Shown one piece after another: positions 19,376 through 29,710 of a stretch of 64,000 nt of DNA; the first letter of the stretch is position 1, and each line of letters begins with the position of its first letter. A model generated the notes under the pieces. The model was not told where the DNA came from, made no database searches, and worked only from the letters and a program-made list of their open reading frames with translations. The DNA comes from Ichthyophis bannanicus (Eukaryota; Chordata; Amphibia; Gymnophiona; Ichthyophiidae): positions 3,286,001 to 3,350,000 of the forward strand of contig CM066047.1 of assembly GCA_033557465.1 (NCBI GenBank), given 5' to 3'. A program made the translations under genes and the position numbers.

Positions 19376-19974
19376 GGGGTATCCTGAAAATAGATATAGT
19401 TTCAGATTTTAATTGCTCCATGTGGCATATGGTTGACAATTTGTGTTGACCATGACCCTTCAAAGGCTACAACCCATACTTGCTAGTATCTGGTACTTAT
19501 ACGAAAACGATGGTCACCAGGTGCTTGGAGCCATTAGTGCACTTAAAGCTGGTCAATGAAGGGGCAGGACTCAAGTGATGGATTTTCCTTTGCGTTAATA
19601 GATTTCCCCCTCCTCCAAGCTTTGAGCTCCGTCGGAGCCAGGGCAGATATTTGGTATCAGAAGTCATTGATGACAATCACATTATCATTTTCCTGATTTC
19701 ATCTCTCCTCTAAACTGATTTTGGTTCAATCAGAGCAGGGATAGTCCTCAGCTGAAGCTTATTCACCAAGTTATTTCTCCAACCCTGTAATCACGGCCTT
19801 AAATCTAGCCCCTATGGACTCCATTAGATTAGGCTAGACTCCCTCCTCTCCCAGGGTTAGTGATCGATACCCCACCTGACATGAAAGGCAGAGCACCTGT
19901 GCTAGGAATCACTTGTACCTCCTTCCACATGGCAGGCACCAGTCTGACCTTGTATCTTCCTTTATACCAGAGGT
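19376..19974. other. Unassigned DNA
   Basis: No gene or known repeat is recognised. Confidence 0.5.
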
Positions 19975-20135
19975 TCTCAAACCAAGGCCTGGGACACCCC
20001 TATGCAGTCAGGTTTTCAGTGAAGAGGCATGAGAGATAGATCTACATTAAATGGAGGCAGTACATGCGGATCTTGCTCATACATATTGTGGTTCTCCTGA
20101 AAGCCTGGCTAGCTAGGCGTGTTCCCAGGAGTGGG
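19975..20135. repeat. Palindromic MITE-like element, copy 4
   Basis: GGTTCTCAAACC at the left, CAGTCAGGTTTTCAG, the core CATTAAATGGAGGCAGT, then the right arm TCTCCTGAAAGCCTGGCTAG. Confidence 0.7.
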
Positions 20136-20224
20136 TGGAGAAGCTCCTGCTGTATATTATACACTGAACTTACGTAGGATCATTGTTTGAAATCTGCATT
20201 TTTCTATTAACTGCTGTGGTCTTA

Positions 20225-20390
20225 AGCCCCTGGCCAGTCTGAGTTTTAGGCTATCCACAATGCATTGCATCAGAGAGATGGACATGCTTTGGAGGCAGTG
20301 CATGTAAATCTCACTCAGGTATATTCATTGAGGATTTCCTGACAACCAGACTGGCTAGGAGATATACCTGGAAGAGCTTGAAAACACAGC
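20225..20390. repeat. Palindromic MITE-like element, copy 5
   Basis: CTGGCCAGTCTGAGTTTTAGG, then CCACAATGCATTGCATCAGA, GGAGGCAGTGCATG and the arm GATTTCCTGACAACCAGACTG. Confidence 0.65.
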
Positions 20391-20569
20391 CATCTTCCCC
20401 TTTTTGCTGACATGTAAAGATATGAATAGTATATGAGAAGCTGTAGAAGTATAACTTAAATACTCAAACTAAAAGGTGAGTAAGTTCTTGCATCAACATG
20501 TCCAAGTATTTTAGCATTAATCAGTATATAACTCTATATAGTAAATCACATAGTTGCCAAACACTTACC

Positions 20570-20800
20570 TGAAATGGAACTTGCAGCCAATGAACCTACC
20601 TGTAGCTAACCAACCAGCAATATATAGGGGAGGTGGGGCATGCTCAGTAGCACCCTGAGAGAGCAAGGCATGCTGGGAGCACCCTCCAGCATATAAAAAC
20701 CCTGAGCACGATTCCTTCAGGCATTCTGGTTCTGAAAAACAACCCCAGCAGAGGTGGAAGAGGGGAAGTATGACCAGGTATTGGTAGAATCCAAGAGATG
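20570..20800 (+). promoter_or_regulatory. Promoter-like patch (CCAAT, ZNF143-like, TATA)
   Basis: CAGCCAATG at about 20583 is a CCAAT box. GCAAGGCATGCTGGGAG (about 20663-20680) resembles the reverse of the ZNF143/SBS motif. CATATAAAAACC at about 20690-20701 is a good TATA box. A plausible transcript would begin near 20720-20730, and ATGACCAG followed by GTATTG at about 20770-20780 could be a first-exon donor. It may be a host gene promoter or the U3/R part of a solo LTR; I see no downstream coding exon. This is a motif reading only. Confidence 0.3.
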
Positions 20801-20954
20801 TAAGTTGTAGATGATGTTTTTTCTTTGACTCTGGAAATGGGGCATTTGTTCCTGTGTTATTGTGGTAGGATTTTCTGGGACATGCCTGCATCTGCGGTGC
20901 TTTGGGATGGCTCTGTGTGTCTCATGGGTCATATACTTAATACACATCCATATT

Positions 20955-21030
20955 AAAAACATAGAGGCATGATGGCAAAGAGACCATATGACCTATCTAG
21001 TCTGTCCTTCCAAAGATATGATCACAAACG
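20955..21030 (-). repeat. CR1-like LINE 3' end fragment
   Basis: AAACATAGAGGCATGATGGC...GACCATATGACC is the reverse complement of the CR1-like 3' terminus seen at 23880-23935. Confidence 0.65.
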
Positions 21031-21524
21031 ACCTCTAAAGAAGACGGAAGGATGTTTGTTGATGTCTGGGGAGTAGATGTATCTGAAGTGCCTAGATAAT
21101 GGACATGATGTAGTCATAGTACTCTACTAGTCTAGGGCCATGTCTTGTGTAATAATGACAAACTAGTTGAAAAATGCATCATGGTGTTGAGACAGGCAGT
21201 GTATGTATTCTTTCTTTGATTGCAAGGTCATGCATATGTGTGTGAGAAAAGGTTTAGTAAAGGGCATCTTAGTGTGATGAGGACTCCAGGGTTGTTCAGA
21301 GCTACATAAGAGGGTATTGTGTAAACTTGTAGCCATCTTCAGCAGGGCTGGTGTTAGACATGCAGGGACCTTGAGTAGAAACGGGCCTACAAGCTATGCC
21401 TGCTTAAATTTGAAGCAGGCTTGGTGGCCCCCCCCCCCCCCCCCTTCCTTCCCTGTGCTATGGAGGCCTAGGCTAACTGGCCTTGATCTTCAGAGGCTAA
21501 GTAGTTGTCTACAACAGGGATTCT

Positions 21525-21660
21525 CAATCCAGTGTCTGGGACTCACCTAGGTAGTGACGATGTATGACAGAGCTTTGCATAGTATGGAGGCAGTGCACGT
21601 AAATCTCTCTCATGCATATGTTGTAAGAATATCTGCTGTGAACCTCAGGGCTATCAGCAC
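21525..21660. repeat. Palindromic MITE-like element, copy 6
   Basis: TTCTCAATCCAGTG, GGAGGCAGTGCACG and the region ATCTCTCTCATGCATATG identify the family. The right arm is divergent. Confidence 0.6.
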
Positions 21661-21669
21661 ATGTGTTAC

Positions 21670-21900
21670 TGTAATGGCATGGGAGAGACATAAGTGGATC
21701 CCTTTATAGCAATAGTTTTGTATATTTTGCTTTTATTCTATCTTTTATACCTCCACTAAATAGAGGGGGGATGACCTGCACAGATTGGAAGGTACAACCC
21801 TAAACAAAGGCATAGGGTGGGATGACCTGCACAGAGTGGCAGATAAACTCAGACTGATACGGTGGCTAACATAGGTGTATCTGCTATCATGTACTATGAC
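21670..21900 (+). repeat. CR1-like LINE 3' end fragment
   Basis: Contains GGATCCCTTTATAGCAATAG (end of the ORF and start of the 3' region, compare 10843-10880), then AACAAAGGCAT and GATGACCTGCACAGA units and a terminal ATCTGCTATCATGTACTATG. Confidence 0.7.
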
Positions 21901-21949
21901 CATTAGTCCTCAGACTGGAGGTGATGCCCAGGACTAGAGGAAACGTAGA

Positions 21950-22115
21950 GAACGGGGATCCTCAACCCAGTACTTGGGACATAGCTAGCCGATTGGGTTT
22001 CCAGGATAGCCGCCATGAACATGTAGGCTAGAGATTTGCATTTAATGGAGGCAATACATGCAAATCTCTCTCATGCATGTTTACTAAGGGTATCCTGTAA
22101 ATCTGACTGGCCAGC
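21950..22115. repeat. Palindromic MITE-like element, copy 7
   Basis: CTCAACCCAGTACTTGGGACA, then GAGATTTGCATTTAATGGAGG and CATGCAAATCTCTCTCATGC: two facing octamers ATTTGCAT and ATGCAAAT around the GGAGGC core. Confidence 0.75.
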
Positions 22116-22159
22116 AGCTGTCAGACTGGAGTTGATGTGCAGGACTAGACTAGTCATAG

Positions 22160-22360
22160 AAATCAGGAATTTTTGACCCATTCTTTGGGAAATACCTAGC
22201 CAATCAGGTATCAGGATAACCACAATGAATATGCATCAGACAGACTTGCACGTAATGGAGGCAGTGCATGCAAATATCTCTTGTGCATATTTATTGTGGT
22301 TACCTGGTGAACCTGATTAGCTAGGTATGTCGCGAGGACTCGGGTGAGAATCCCTGAGTG
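22160..22360. repeat. Palindromic MITE-like element, copy 8
   Basis: TTTTTGACCCATTCTTTGGG, CACAATGAATATGCATCAGA, GGAGGCAGTGCATGCAAAT, then the right arm GTGGTTACCTGGTGAACCTG. Confidence 0.75.
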
Positions 22361-23270
22361 CAGGAAATGGCATCTTTGTGAGCATATGTTAGATTCTCTC
22401 ATCCTTTGTCCAAGAAGCAAATGTACTAAAGGCTGTAGCGTGTACTACAATGTAGTGTGCACTTCTCTAACTTACTGCATCAGATGCCACACTATATACG
22501 TATTGCATAGTTATTTTGACAAGGCACCATGAATGTTAAAGCGCAAAACACATGTACACAATGAGACGAGTAGAAAGGTGCACTTTGCTTAGTCGATTCA
22601 AGTAGCTGGAATGTCAAGCTAAAATTGTTAGGACAATAGCCCAAAGCTTAGGGGTTAGAAGTGGAAGTTCCTGTAAAACCCCAAAGCAAAAAAGTGGGAA
22701 CCTCTTCTCCTACCTGGGACCCCAGAGTCAAAGGGAACTTTGCCTTGAAACCTTTCCCCCATCCCTTCCTCACTCACTAACTACATCGCTCAGCCACTCA
22801 CTAACCCACCTCCAGACTCTCCTTTCTGTGCCCCTTCCTATTTTTAATGATGCCATGAAAAAATGGAGGGAGGTGATCTCAGTTGAACTTTAGCCATTGT
22901 CAATTGGCTGGCATTGGACAAGGAAGGAGCTAGGAGAGGTGAGTGGGTGCGGCAGTAGGACGATGGGTAACGTATTTGACCGCAGAGTGCCATTGACGTT
23001 CACGTGAGCTCATGACTCTGGAGCTTTGGTGCTTAGATATATTTTAGACTGAGGTTTGAGGTGGTGCAATGGTAATTAGCATAGTTGTGGCTAGTGTTAA
23101 CCTGTTGCTGCACTATAGACTATGACACGTTTCAGACCCTGAAAATCTGTGTTTTGAATCCCTGCACTCCGGAAGCATGTTGGCAGAGGAGCATAGACTA
23201 TTGGTAACCATAGAGAGGCAAGTTAAAGGTAAACACTGACCCAGGAGTTAAAACTTAAAGGATTACATGA
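22361..23270. other. Unassigned DNA
   Basis: No gene is recognised. 22400-22550 has alternating-start phrases typical of unnamed interspersed repeats, but I cannot place it. Confidence 0.45.
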
Positions 23271-23274
23271 AAGC

Positions 23275-23470
23275 AGGGGTTCCTCCACCAAGTAAGTCCA
23301 GCGAGCACATCTGGGCAGTCAGGTTTCCAGGGTAACCACAATGAATATGCAGGAGAGACTTGCATACAATGGAGGCAGTGCATACAAATCTTTTGTGCAT
23401 AGTCATTGTGGTGACTCTGAAAATCTAGCAACTCAGCATGTCCTGCAGACTGGGTGGAGAAGCACTGCAT
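23275..23470. repeat. Palindromic MITE-like element, copy 9
   Basis: GGGTTCCTCCACCAAGTAAG, CACAATGAATATGCAGGAGA, CTTGCATACAATGGAGGCAG, then GTGGTGACTCTGAAAATCTAG and GCAGACTGGGTGGAGAAGC. Confidence 0.75.
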
Positions 23471-23589
23471 TAGCCTGGAAGAGTTAGCATTATAAGGATA
23501 CTCCTGCCAGTGGGGCGGGACTGGGCGGAGAAGCACTGCATTAGCCTGGAAGAGTTAGCATTATAACGATACTCCTGCCGGTGGGGAGG
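23448..23589. repeat. Tandem duplication of a 71-base unit
   Basis: 23448-23518 and 23519-23589 are two head-to-tail copies differing at only a few positions. The unit overlaps the right end of the palindromic element and runs into neighbouring unique DNA, so the duplication happened after that element had inserted. Confidence 0.9.
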
Positions 23590-23729
23590 GAGTGCTTTTT
23601 TTAAATTTTAGAATCTGCATGCAGTGGGCTAATTGATTTATTTTACATCAAACAATGTGCACTGCATTTTTCAGTTTAAATGTAGGTGTAGAGCCTTTTT
23701 CTGGAAGAAATGGTTGGGAAGCTTACAGT

Positions 23730-23935
23730 ACCATCTAACTTCTGAACCATATAACGTCTCAACAAATAGGGGTGTCCTACATGGAGTGGTGGGTTTACCC
23801 CTAAACAAAGACATGGGGAGGGGTGGCCTGCACAGAGTGACAGGTGCACCTACTCTTGCCATCTTGCTGGGCAGACTAGATGGACCATGCTGGTCTTTAT
23901 CTACCGTCATTTACTATGTTACTATGTGGGTGTTT
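23730..23935 (+). repeat. CR1-like LINE 3' end, uninterrupted relative of the DIRS-B target
   Basis: Contains ATAGGGGTGTCCTACATGGA, AACAAAGACATGGGG, GTGGCCTGCACAGAGTG and GACTAGATGGACCATGCTGG, then TCTTTATCTACCGTC. The GGTCTTTATCT here is the filled-in equivalent of the sequence split by DIRS-B at 11011/16618. Confidence 0.8.
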
Positions 23936-24654
23936 AAGGCTATTTGTAGGAAGCCAGGAAGCTATTAAATGGCTTTGGAAATTGATGCTCACGTAGTATA
24001 GAAGAAATTCTTTAGGTTTGCAGGCTACATCATTGAATGCAGGCCTTCTCTTCCCATGAGACCAGCTTGCTGTTCCGCATCTGAAACAAATACAGAGAAA
24101 AGAAGACTATTAGCCTTTTTTATAAATACTTTTTATTAATCCTTTTCTGTGCCTCTCGGGCAATCTTCTGTCTTTCCTATGTCTGTTTTTCTCTTCACAT
24201 AGACAAATAGAGATTCCACCTTTTGGTAAAAGCCATCTAGCTGGGTCCATGCCAATATAATCCAGTAAACCATCCAGCTGCAAATGGTTCCAGTATGTTT
24301 TAACACATCCATGGACTCCCTTGGTGTCCAAACTTAGTTGTTTGTTGGGAAGGCATTAGGAAGGATGGGGAAGGGGCGTGGGATTGTTTCCTTTGTTTGC
24401 CTGTAGAAATTTCATCTCTAGTATGAAGATACTTTGTATTAGTGGGAAATGGTAAAAAGGAAATAGGCTGTGTCCTAATGGTGTCTGAAGATTGCTTCTG
24501 CTATTAATTCTTGTGGGGCAATCTTCTGTAGATGGCTAAACTTAAAATAGCAGCAGAGGGACCCAAATCGTATGCTACCACTGTGCATCTAACACTTATT
24601 AAAGTAGAATGAAATGAGATGTCTGGTATTTTAATAGTTGAGCCTATTAAAACC
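23936..24654. other. Unassigned DNA
   Basis: No gene or known repeat is recognised. Confidence 0.5.
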
Positions 24655-24850
24655 GGCAAGGGCACCGGATTTAGCTCATGGCGCCTCTCATAGCCCCAAG
24701 GTGAGTTATCTACTGTACCTGAATGTGTTTTCTATCCCCAGAGGTTTCACTATCTAAAGTTTGTGCCTGAGGCAATGGAAGGATAAGTGACTTGCCATAG
24801 ATGAGAAGGAGCAGCAGTGTGATTTGAACTTGGCTTCCCTTGGTCGCAGT
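24655..24850 (-). repeat. tRNA-headed SINE, minus copy
   Basis: On the minus strand it reads GTTCAAATCAC (B-box-like), then TATGGCAAGTCACTTATCC, CATTGCCTCAGGCACAAAC, AGATAGTGAAACCTCTGGGG and CATTCAGGTACAG: the body of the SINE also found at 28436, 33060 and 35345. Confidence 0.65.
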
Positions 24851-25036
24851 CCATTGCTGTAGTCATTTGGCTTCTCTTAGTGGATGCACCATGGTCATGA
24901 GTTGTTGCTAGGACTGCTTCAGGATCTATATACAGTAGTACAAACATGGGGATCACTACTCAGACTCTTTATCCATGTTTAAGTACACACAAAGGTAACA
25001 TAAGTAACCAGAGCTACACAAATCCTGGCAAAAGAC

Positions 25037-25055
25037 GGGGGGGGGGGGGGGGGGG
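25037..25055 (+). repeat. Poly-G tract (19 G)
   Basis: Uninterrupted run of G, one of many long G or C runs in the window. Confidence 0.95.
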
Positions 25056-26041
25056 TTGGAAAGGGTCATGGCTTGGATAGGGCAGTAAAAGAATAGTATA
25101 AAGGTAATAGCTAAAACTTGTAACTCAAAGTGGGTTTGGATCATATCCAGTCATGATAGTTCAAAGTAAAGAGTGAGAGCAAGTAAAATGTTCTTAGATA
25201 AGTGTCAAAAGTTAATTTTATATTAAATAGGGCTCTATGTGATATTTACTTAAATGGGACTTTTCAGGCTATTGTTTTCCACTATTGGAGACATGTGATA
25301 GACTTTAATGGGTTGGTTTTTTCATTATTTGTTTCCTTGTTCAGTCTTGTATCATGATTTATTTAACCCTGGGTTACTGTTAGTTTTGTATTTGTCTGCC
25401 TGAAGAAGGAAGGGTGTGAGTCTCTGTACCTAGCTGTTTTGCTGTAGATATACCCTTGAAGGGCTCCCAGCCATTAGGGCATGTCCATTTTAGGGGTAGA
25501 TTTATTTAATATTTTCCTTCCAAACGTTCTAAACTACTAGGGACCAGATTAGCTTTAGATTCTGCCTGCAAAACTGCCTAAAATGAGTCTTAATTTCCAT
25601 GTATTTCAACTGTGATTTGATATAGTTAAGTAATATTTATTTGACTGTACAAATAGTGTGAACAACACCTGTAGCCACAATTGTCTTTAAAATGTCATGT
25701 ATGCAGTTAATTTAATGTTATGGCTTCTTTGCTGGATTTAGTTACATATTTTGTTTGCTTCTGTTTCGGCTAATGAGCTCCCTGCTGATTGTGTGACCCC
25801 TAATATAATGTTCCCTCCTCTCCTGATTTGTACACATGAGCAGCAGCCTCAGTTGTCATTTTTATACACCTTTCTATGGACTGGGTGTGTGATGGTCAGT
25901 CTGGAGCCACCACAGGCTTGCTCAGAAATGCCTTCATCTCTGCTGCTGCCATGGGACAGGTAAGAGGAGGCTCAGACTCCAGAGCTGCAGTCGAGTGAGT
26001 AGAGTTGCCTCAGCATTGATGGATGTTCTCCTTGGTCTTAC
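25056..26041. other. Unassigned DNA
   Basis: No gene is supported. 25898-25957 is flanked on the plus strand by GGTCAG and GTAAGAGG, which could be splice sites around a 60-base exon, but the evidence is only these signals. Confidence 0.4.
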
Positions 26042-26153
26042 CCTGCTGTCTCCAAGCTGAGTCTCTTTCACCTCTAACTTCAGTATCTTCTCCACTGCAT
26101 CTGCTCTCTGCTGTTCCTCTTCACTGCACAACACAGCTTGCAGAACAGACTCG
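26042..26153 (-). CDS. Candidate host-gene exon (single exon, unknown gene)
   Basis: On the minus strand CTTACAG (26160-26154) could be an acceptor and AGG followed by GTAAGA (donor at 26041) is a strong donor. The 112 bases between them are open in the frame that skips the first base. The peptide includes ESVLQAVLCSEEEQQ and VEKILKLEVKETQLGDSR, which looks like real, charged, helical (coiled-coil-like) protein rather than chance translation. I do not recognise the gene. Against it: the polypyrimidine tract before the acceptor is poor and I found no partner exons in the window. If real, the window would lie partly inside an intron of a minus-strand gene. Confidence 0.3.
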
Positions 26154-27567
26154 CTGTAAGCATACCAAGCTGACCACCTCTATGTAGGCATGACTATCTT
26201 CCTTGCCTCTTAACACTGTTCTTTCAACAGTTGGCAGCTGTAAAAGGAGATATCTGGGACCTTGTGTCTATTGCTATGTATTTTTATATTGACGTAAGAT
26301 AGATTGACTGCACAAAAGGCATTAATATGCAATGCAAACACATAAAGCTATTATTGGAGCACTTAAATATTTCAGTAATTTGTGTAAGTTTGCATAATTT
26401 CCTAGAAATGACAAGTAGATAACGCATTACTCCAAAATGTAAAGCTAGTTGTTTTGCCACATTAAATTGTAGCATTTTTCCCTAGTGCTTTTTAAAATAA
26501 TGTCTCCAAAATTGACACATCCTACGGACCATGGTGCAGTCCGATCTCTGTTTTGAATGCATATGTATGCCTAGGTGATAGTGATAACTCAAGGCAGTAA
26601 GATACCAAGAGTATGTTTACTAAACCTGGCTAACGGTTAACCTGGGCTATCTGCAAGTAGGTCCTATTGAATAATATGGGATCTAGTGGCAGATAGACAT
26701 TTAGGGGTATGTTTACTAAACCGGGCTAACAGTTAACCCAGGCTATTTTGTTGGCATACATAGGTTGGGAGTATGGTGTGGAAGTATTGTAGATTAATGC
26801 TCTGGGTAACTTTCTGTGTTCTTTAATAGTGAACAGTTAATAATCCTCCTTGGAGGTCCAAGAACTTGCAGGACTTTTCCCAGTAACCATTCATATTCTC
26901 TAGATAAGGCAACAATTCACATCTTTCCATGTCGCAATCCAAAATGCAGTAGTTAGAAATGGAGAGAATGGGAGGTGTAACACGTCTCCAAAAAAGTATG
27001 TCCAGCAGCTATGTTAAACTAAAAGAATAAATTATGCTCGTGAACAAAACTGCCTAGTAACTAAAGTAGAAAGCATTTATTTAGCAAAAAATGTGTAACT
27101 AGTAGAAATATAAAAGTGAAGCAACATTTAGATAAAAGCCTAAGGTAACTTCCAGAATGGAAAGTGGCATTTAAAAAGGTGAATAAACAAAGAAAAAGTG
27201 AAGAGATTTGGCTCTTTCTTCAGTGGAAAGAGCTTTAGGCATAAACCTGATAAACGATAGGAGGCAAGACTAAGCACAAAGTCAATGGCTTTGAGTAGCA
27301 GTAGAGTAGCTGTGGTAGATGTCCCATTCTCACACATGTCTGATGCATTTTAGCGATTTTATTATTAACATGAACAGATGTGAAGTTAACTATGGAATCC
27401 TACATGGACAGCTGGTCACTGGGATAAGGCCTGCACGTGCTTGGATCTCAGAGGAGACCAGTCAAGCATTAGCTAAAGCAAGGCTACTATCCTAGACGTT
27501 GGGCATGACATTTTGGTTCTGTAGATATATGTAAGACAATCCAAGAGGATGTAGACTTTCTAGGTCA
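26154..27567. other. Unassigned DNA with short direct repeats
   Basis: 26612-26655 and 26704-26745 are near-identical copies of a phrase beginning GTATGTTTACTAAAC and containing GTTAACC, so part of an unnamed repeat is duplicated here. Nothing else is recognised. Confidence 0.5.
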
Positions 27568-27755
27568 AGGGTTCTTAACCCTGTCCTCGGGACCCACCTA
27601 GCCAGTTGGGTTTTCAGGATAATGACAATGAATATGCATGGAGAGATTTGCATACAATGGAGGCAGTGTATGCAAATCTCTCTCATACATATTCATTGTG
27701 GTTATCCTGAAACCCTACTGGCTAGGAGGGTCCCGAGGACTGGGTTGAGAACCCC
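27568..27755. repeat. Palindromic MITE-like element, copy 10 (best preserved)
   Basis: Imperfect palindrome of about 188 bases. The left arm GGGTTCTTAACCCTGTCCTC mirrors the right arm AGGACTGGGTTGAGAACCC. Inside are GCCAGTTGGGTTTTCAGGAT, CAATGAATATGCATG, ATTTGCAT at 27646-27653, ACAATGG at 27654-27660 and ATGCAAAT at 27670-27677, then mirror images of these. There is no protein coding. The form is that of a short non-autonomous DNA transposon or fold-back element; the superfamily is unknown. Confidence 0.82.
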
Positions 27756-28435
27756 TGTTCTAGGTGCATGTGAAAGGAGACTTGGCTGGCATATTTATAC
27801 TGTGGCATATACATCCTGGGGCACTTTCCGTGTCTAATAGTGGGGAGCTCTTGTTACACTGCTCTCTGCATCAGCTGACCTTGCAGCCAGCACTGGGTGG
27901 ATAAATAAAATAAATGAATGTGAGATACAAGAAGACGATATTTGTTCTCGCAGGTTAAAACACTTTCTAGTAGCAGTGTAACAGCAGAGTGGTGGGAGGC
28001 AAAGGCCAGGTGCATGCCCCTGATCAGGGAAAGGGGCAGAGCAGACAGTAGCAATGTGTTTGCATTGTTTCTGAAGGGTGATGCTCTGTTTTTAACCAAC
28101 AATCGGAATCCCTAAGTACATTGAAAATTAGATGGTATGGTGGGGTGGGGGTGGGTAGTATCCTCTAAATCCTGTCAGACGTTTTCCTCCCATCTCTCTT
28201 GGATACTGTAAAATACCATAACAAACCTCAACACAACCACTTCTGCTCTTGACTCCTGCCCTGTTTCTTGGATGAAAAGCATAAGAACACATCTTAGCTC
28301 CTTCCTACAATCCATAATTCACACATCCTTGTCTCTGGGAGCAATGCCTACATCATTTGCAGAGAAGCTCAATTTGTCCCATCTTAAAAGGAAAGCCGTA
28401 CTATACGTCACCAAAATTCTACAGGCCAATATCAA

Positions 28436-28700
28436 GTAATCCCCCTAGTGGTTGGGGCAAGTTACCTTGGGCTAGAGGGCCAGGGGTTAGAATCCCGCTA
28501 GAGGACAGCAACCTTGGGCCGGAAGGACTGGGGTTTCTAATCCTACAGGTGCTCCTTGTGGCCTTGGCCAGGCCACTTAACCTTCTGTTGCCTCAACCTA
28601 GATTGTGAACCCTTGGGGGACAAGGGGAAAATGATGATCTGTACCTGAATGTACACTGCTTAGACTGGTAGAAAAGCGGTATATAAGCCTAGTTAAAATT
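28436..28700 (+). repeat. tRNA-headed SINE with L2-like tail
   Basis: The head contains GGGGTTAGAATCCCGC, close to a pol III B box (GGTTCGAATCC), followed by a second tRNA-like half (GGGGTTTCTAATCC). The body has GTGGCCTTGGCCAGGCCACTT and AGATTGTGAACCC. It ends GTACACTGCTTAGAC...AAGCGGTATATAAG, the same 3' stem found at the ends of the L2 LINEs here (compare 53700-53740). Confidence 0.7.
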
Positions 28701-28729
28701 CCTTGAGATCTCTTCAGCCTTTTTAGTAC

Positions 28730-29710
28730 CACATTGAACTTTGAGACAGTATACTTTGATGGTTTTGCTCCTTTCTAGAACACAGAATCAAAGAGGTAAG
28801 AATCGGCATCAGAATCTCTGAGCCATTCCTCCAACAACGAGTACAGTACTTCAAGGATCCAGCCTATCAGCTGTCTTATTTAACCTCTTCCTTCAACCCA
28901 TATACCAAATTTTCAAGCAACACAAGATACTGTACCAGATCTACACAGACAGTATAATGTTCACACCTTTTGAAACTTCCACCTCAGATTTCAGCAATGT
29001 GTATAAATGCTTCTCAAAGCTTAGACAGTGGCTACAACAACACAACCTCCTTATTAATCCTGAAAAGACAGGCCCGACTGATATCCTCAGATACATCATA
29101 CTTGCCCTCCCAATCTCTACAAAGTGGCAACCTCCAACATAAAAAATAAAAAGTGAGGTCAAATACATAGGCGTAAACAGACAACTCCAAATCCATCTAT
29201 TTAAAAATGTGAACCTTACAGAACCTCTACCCACTTCTGTTCTGATCAATTCTGCACTATTGATAAAGCTTCACTATATACCTTCACTTGATTAATCTAA
29301 CATCTACCATGGACTATTGAAACCATCATTACAGCTTCTTCAAATGGCACAAAACACCACAGCAAGAATAAGCCACAAAATATCTAAACAGTCTCACATC
29401 ACCCCTATACTACAGCACCTGCACCGGCTCCCAGTCCATGCAAGAATAAAGTACAAAGCCCTTCTCTTGATGCACAAGGTCATACACAACAAATCTGCAA
29501 ACTGCCTCTACTCTCTTCTGCAGACCCAAGCATGACACTGATGGCACAACTCCCACACTCTTCTCACTCCCAGCGTGGAAAACGCAAAAGCAAGCAATCC
29601 ACATGCTACTGTGACTTCTCCCTATTGGTTGCTCTGGCTTTGAACTCTCTCCGAATCAAAGTGTGAGATTGCTCAGAGCACCCCACCCTAGGGTAGAAAC
29701 TGAAAACCTC
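28730..29710 (+). pseudogene. L2-like LINE, part 1 (interrupted by L1-type insertion)
   Basis: Broken ORF2 of an L2-group LINE. It has LQGSSLSAVLFNLFLQPIYQ (RT motif B) near 28840-28905, IYTDSI at the YADD position (catalytic Asp partly lost) at about 28945, LRQWLQQHNLLINPEKT, then LLQMAQNTTARISHK and the conserved TPILQHLHRLPVHARIKYKA (about 29400-29460). It is interrupted at 29711 by an L1-type ORF1 element and resumes at 30299. Confidence 0.82.
29695..29710. repeat. Target-site duplication, left copy
   Basis: AGAAACTGAAAACCTC, identical to 30283-30298. Confidence 0.93.

Noticed and set aside
25898..25957. Possible plus-strand exon between GGTCAG and GTAAGAGG
   Set aside because: Only 60 bases, no homology recognised, and it lies within 100 bases of an opposite-strand candidate; the signals may be chance.
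28436..28520. A functional tRNA gene
   Set aside because: The B-box-like sequence is present, but a cloverleaf cannot be completed and the segment is the head of a SINE.
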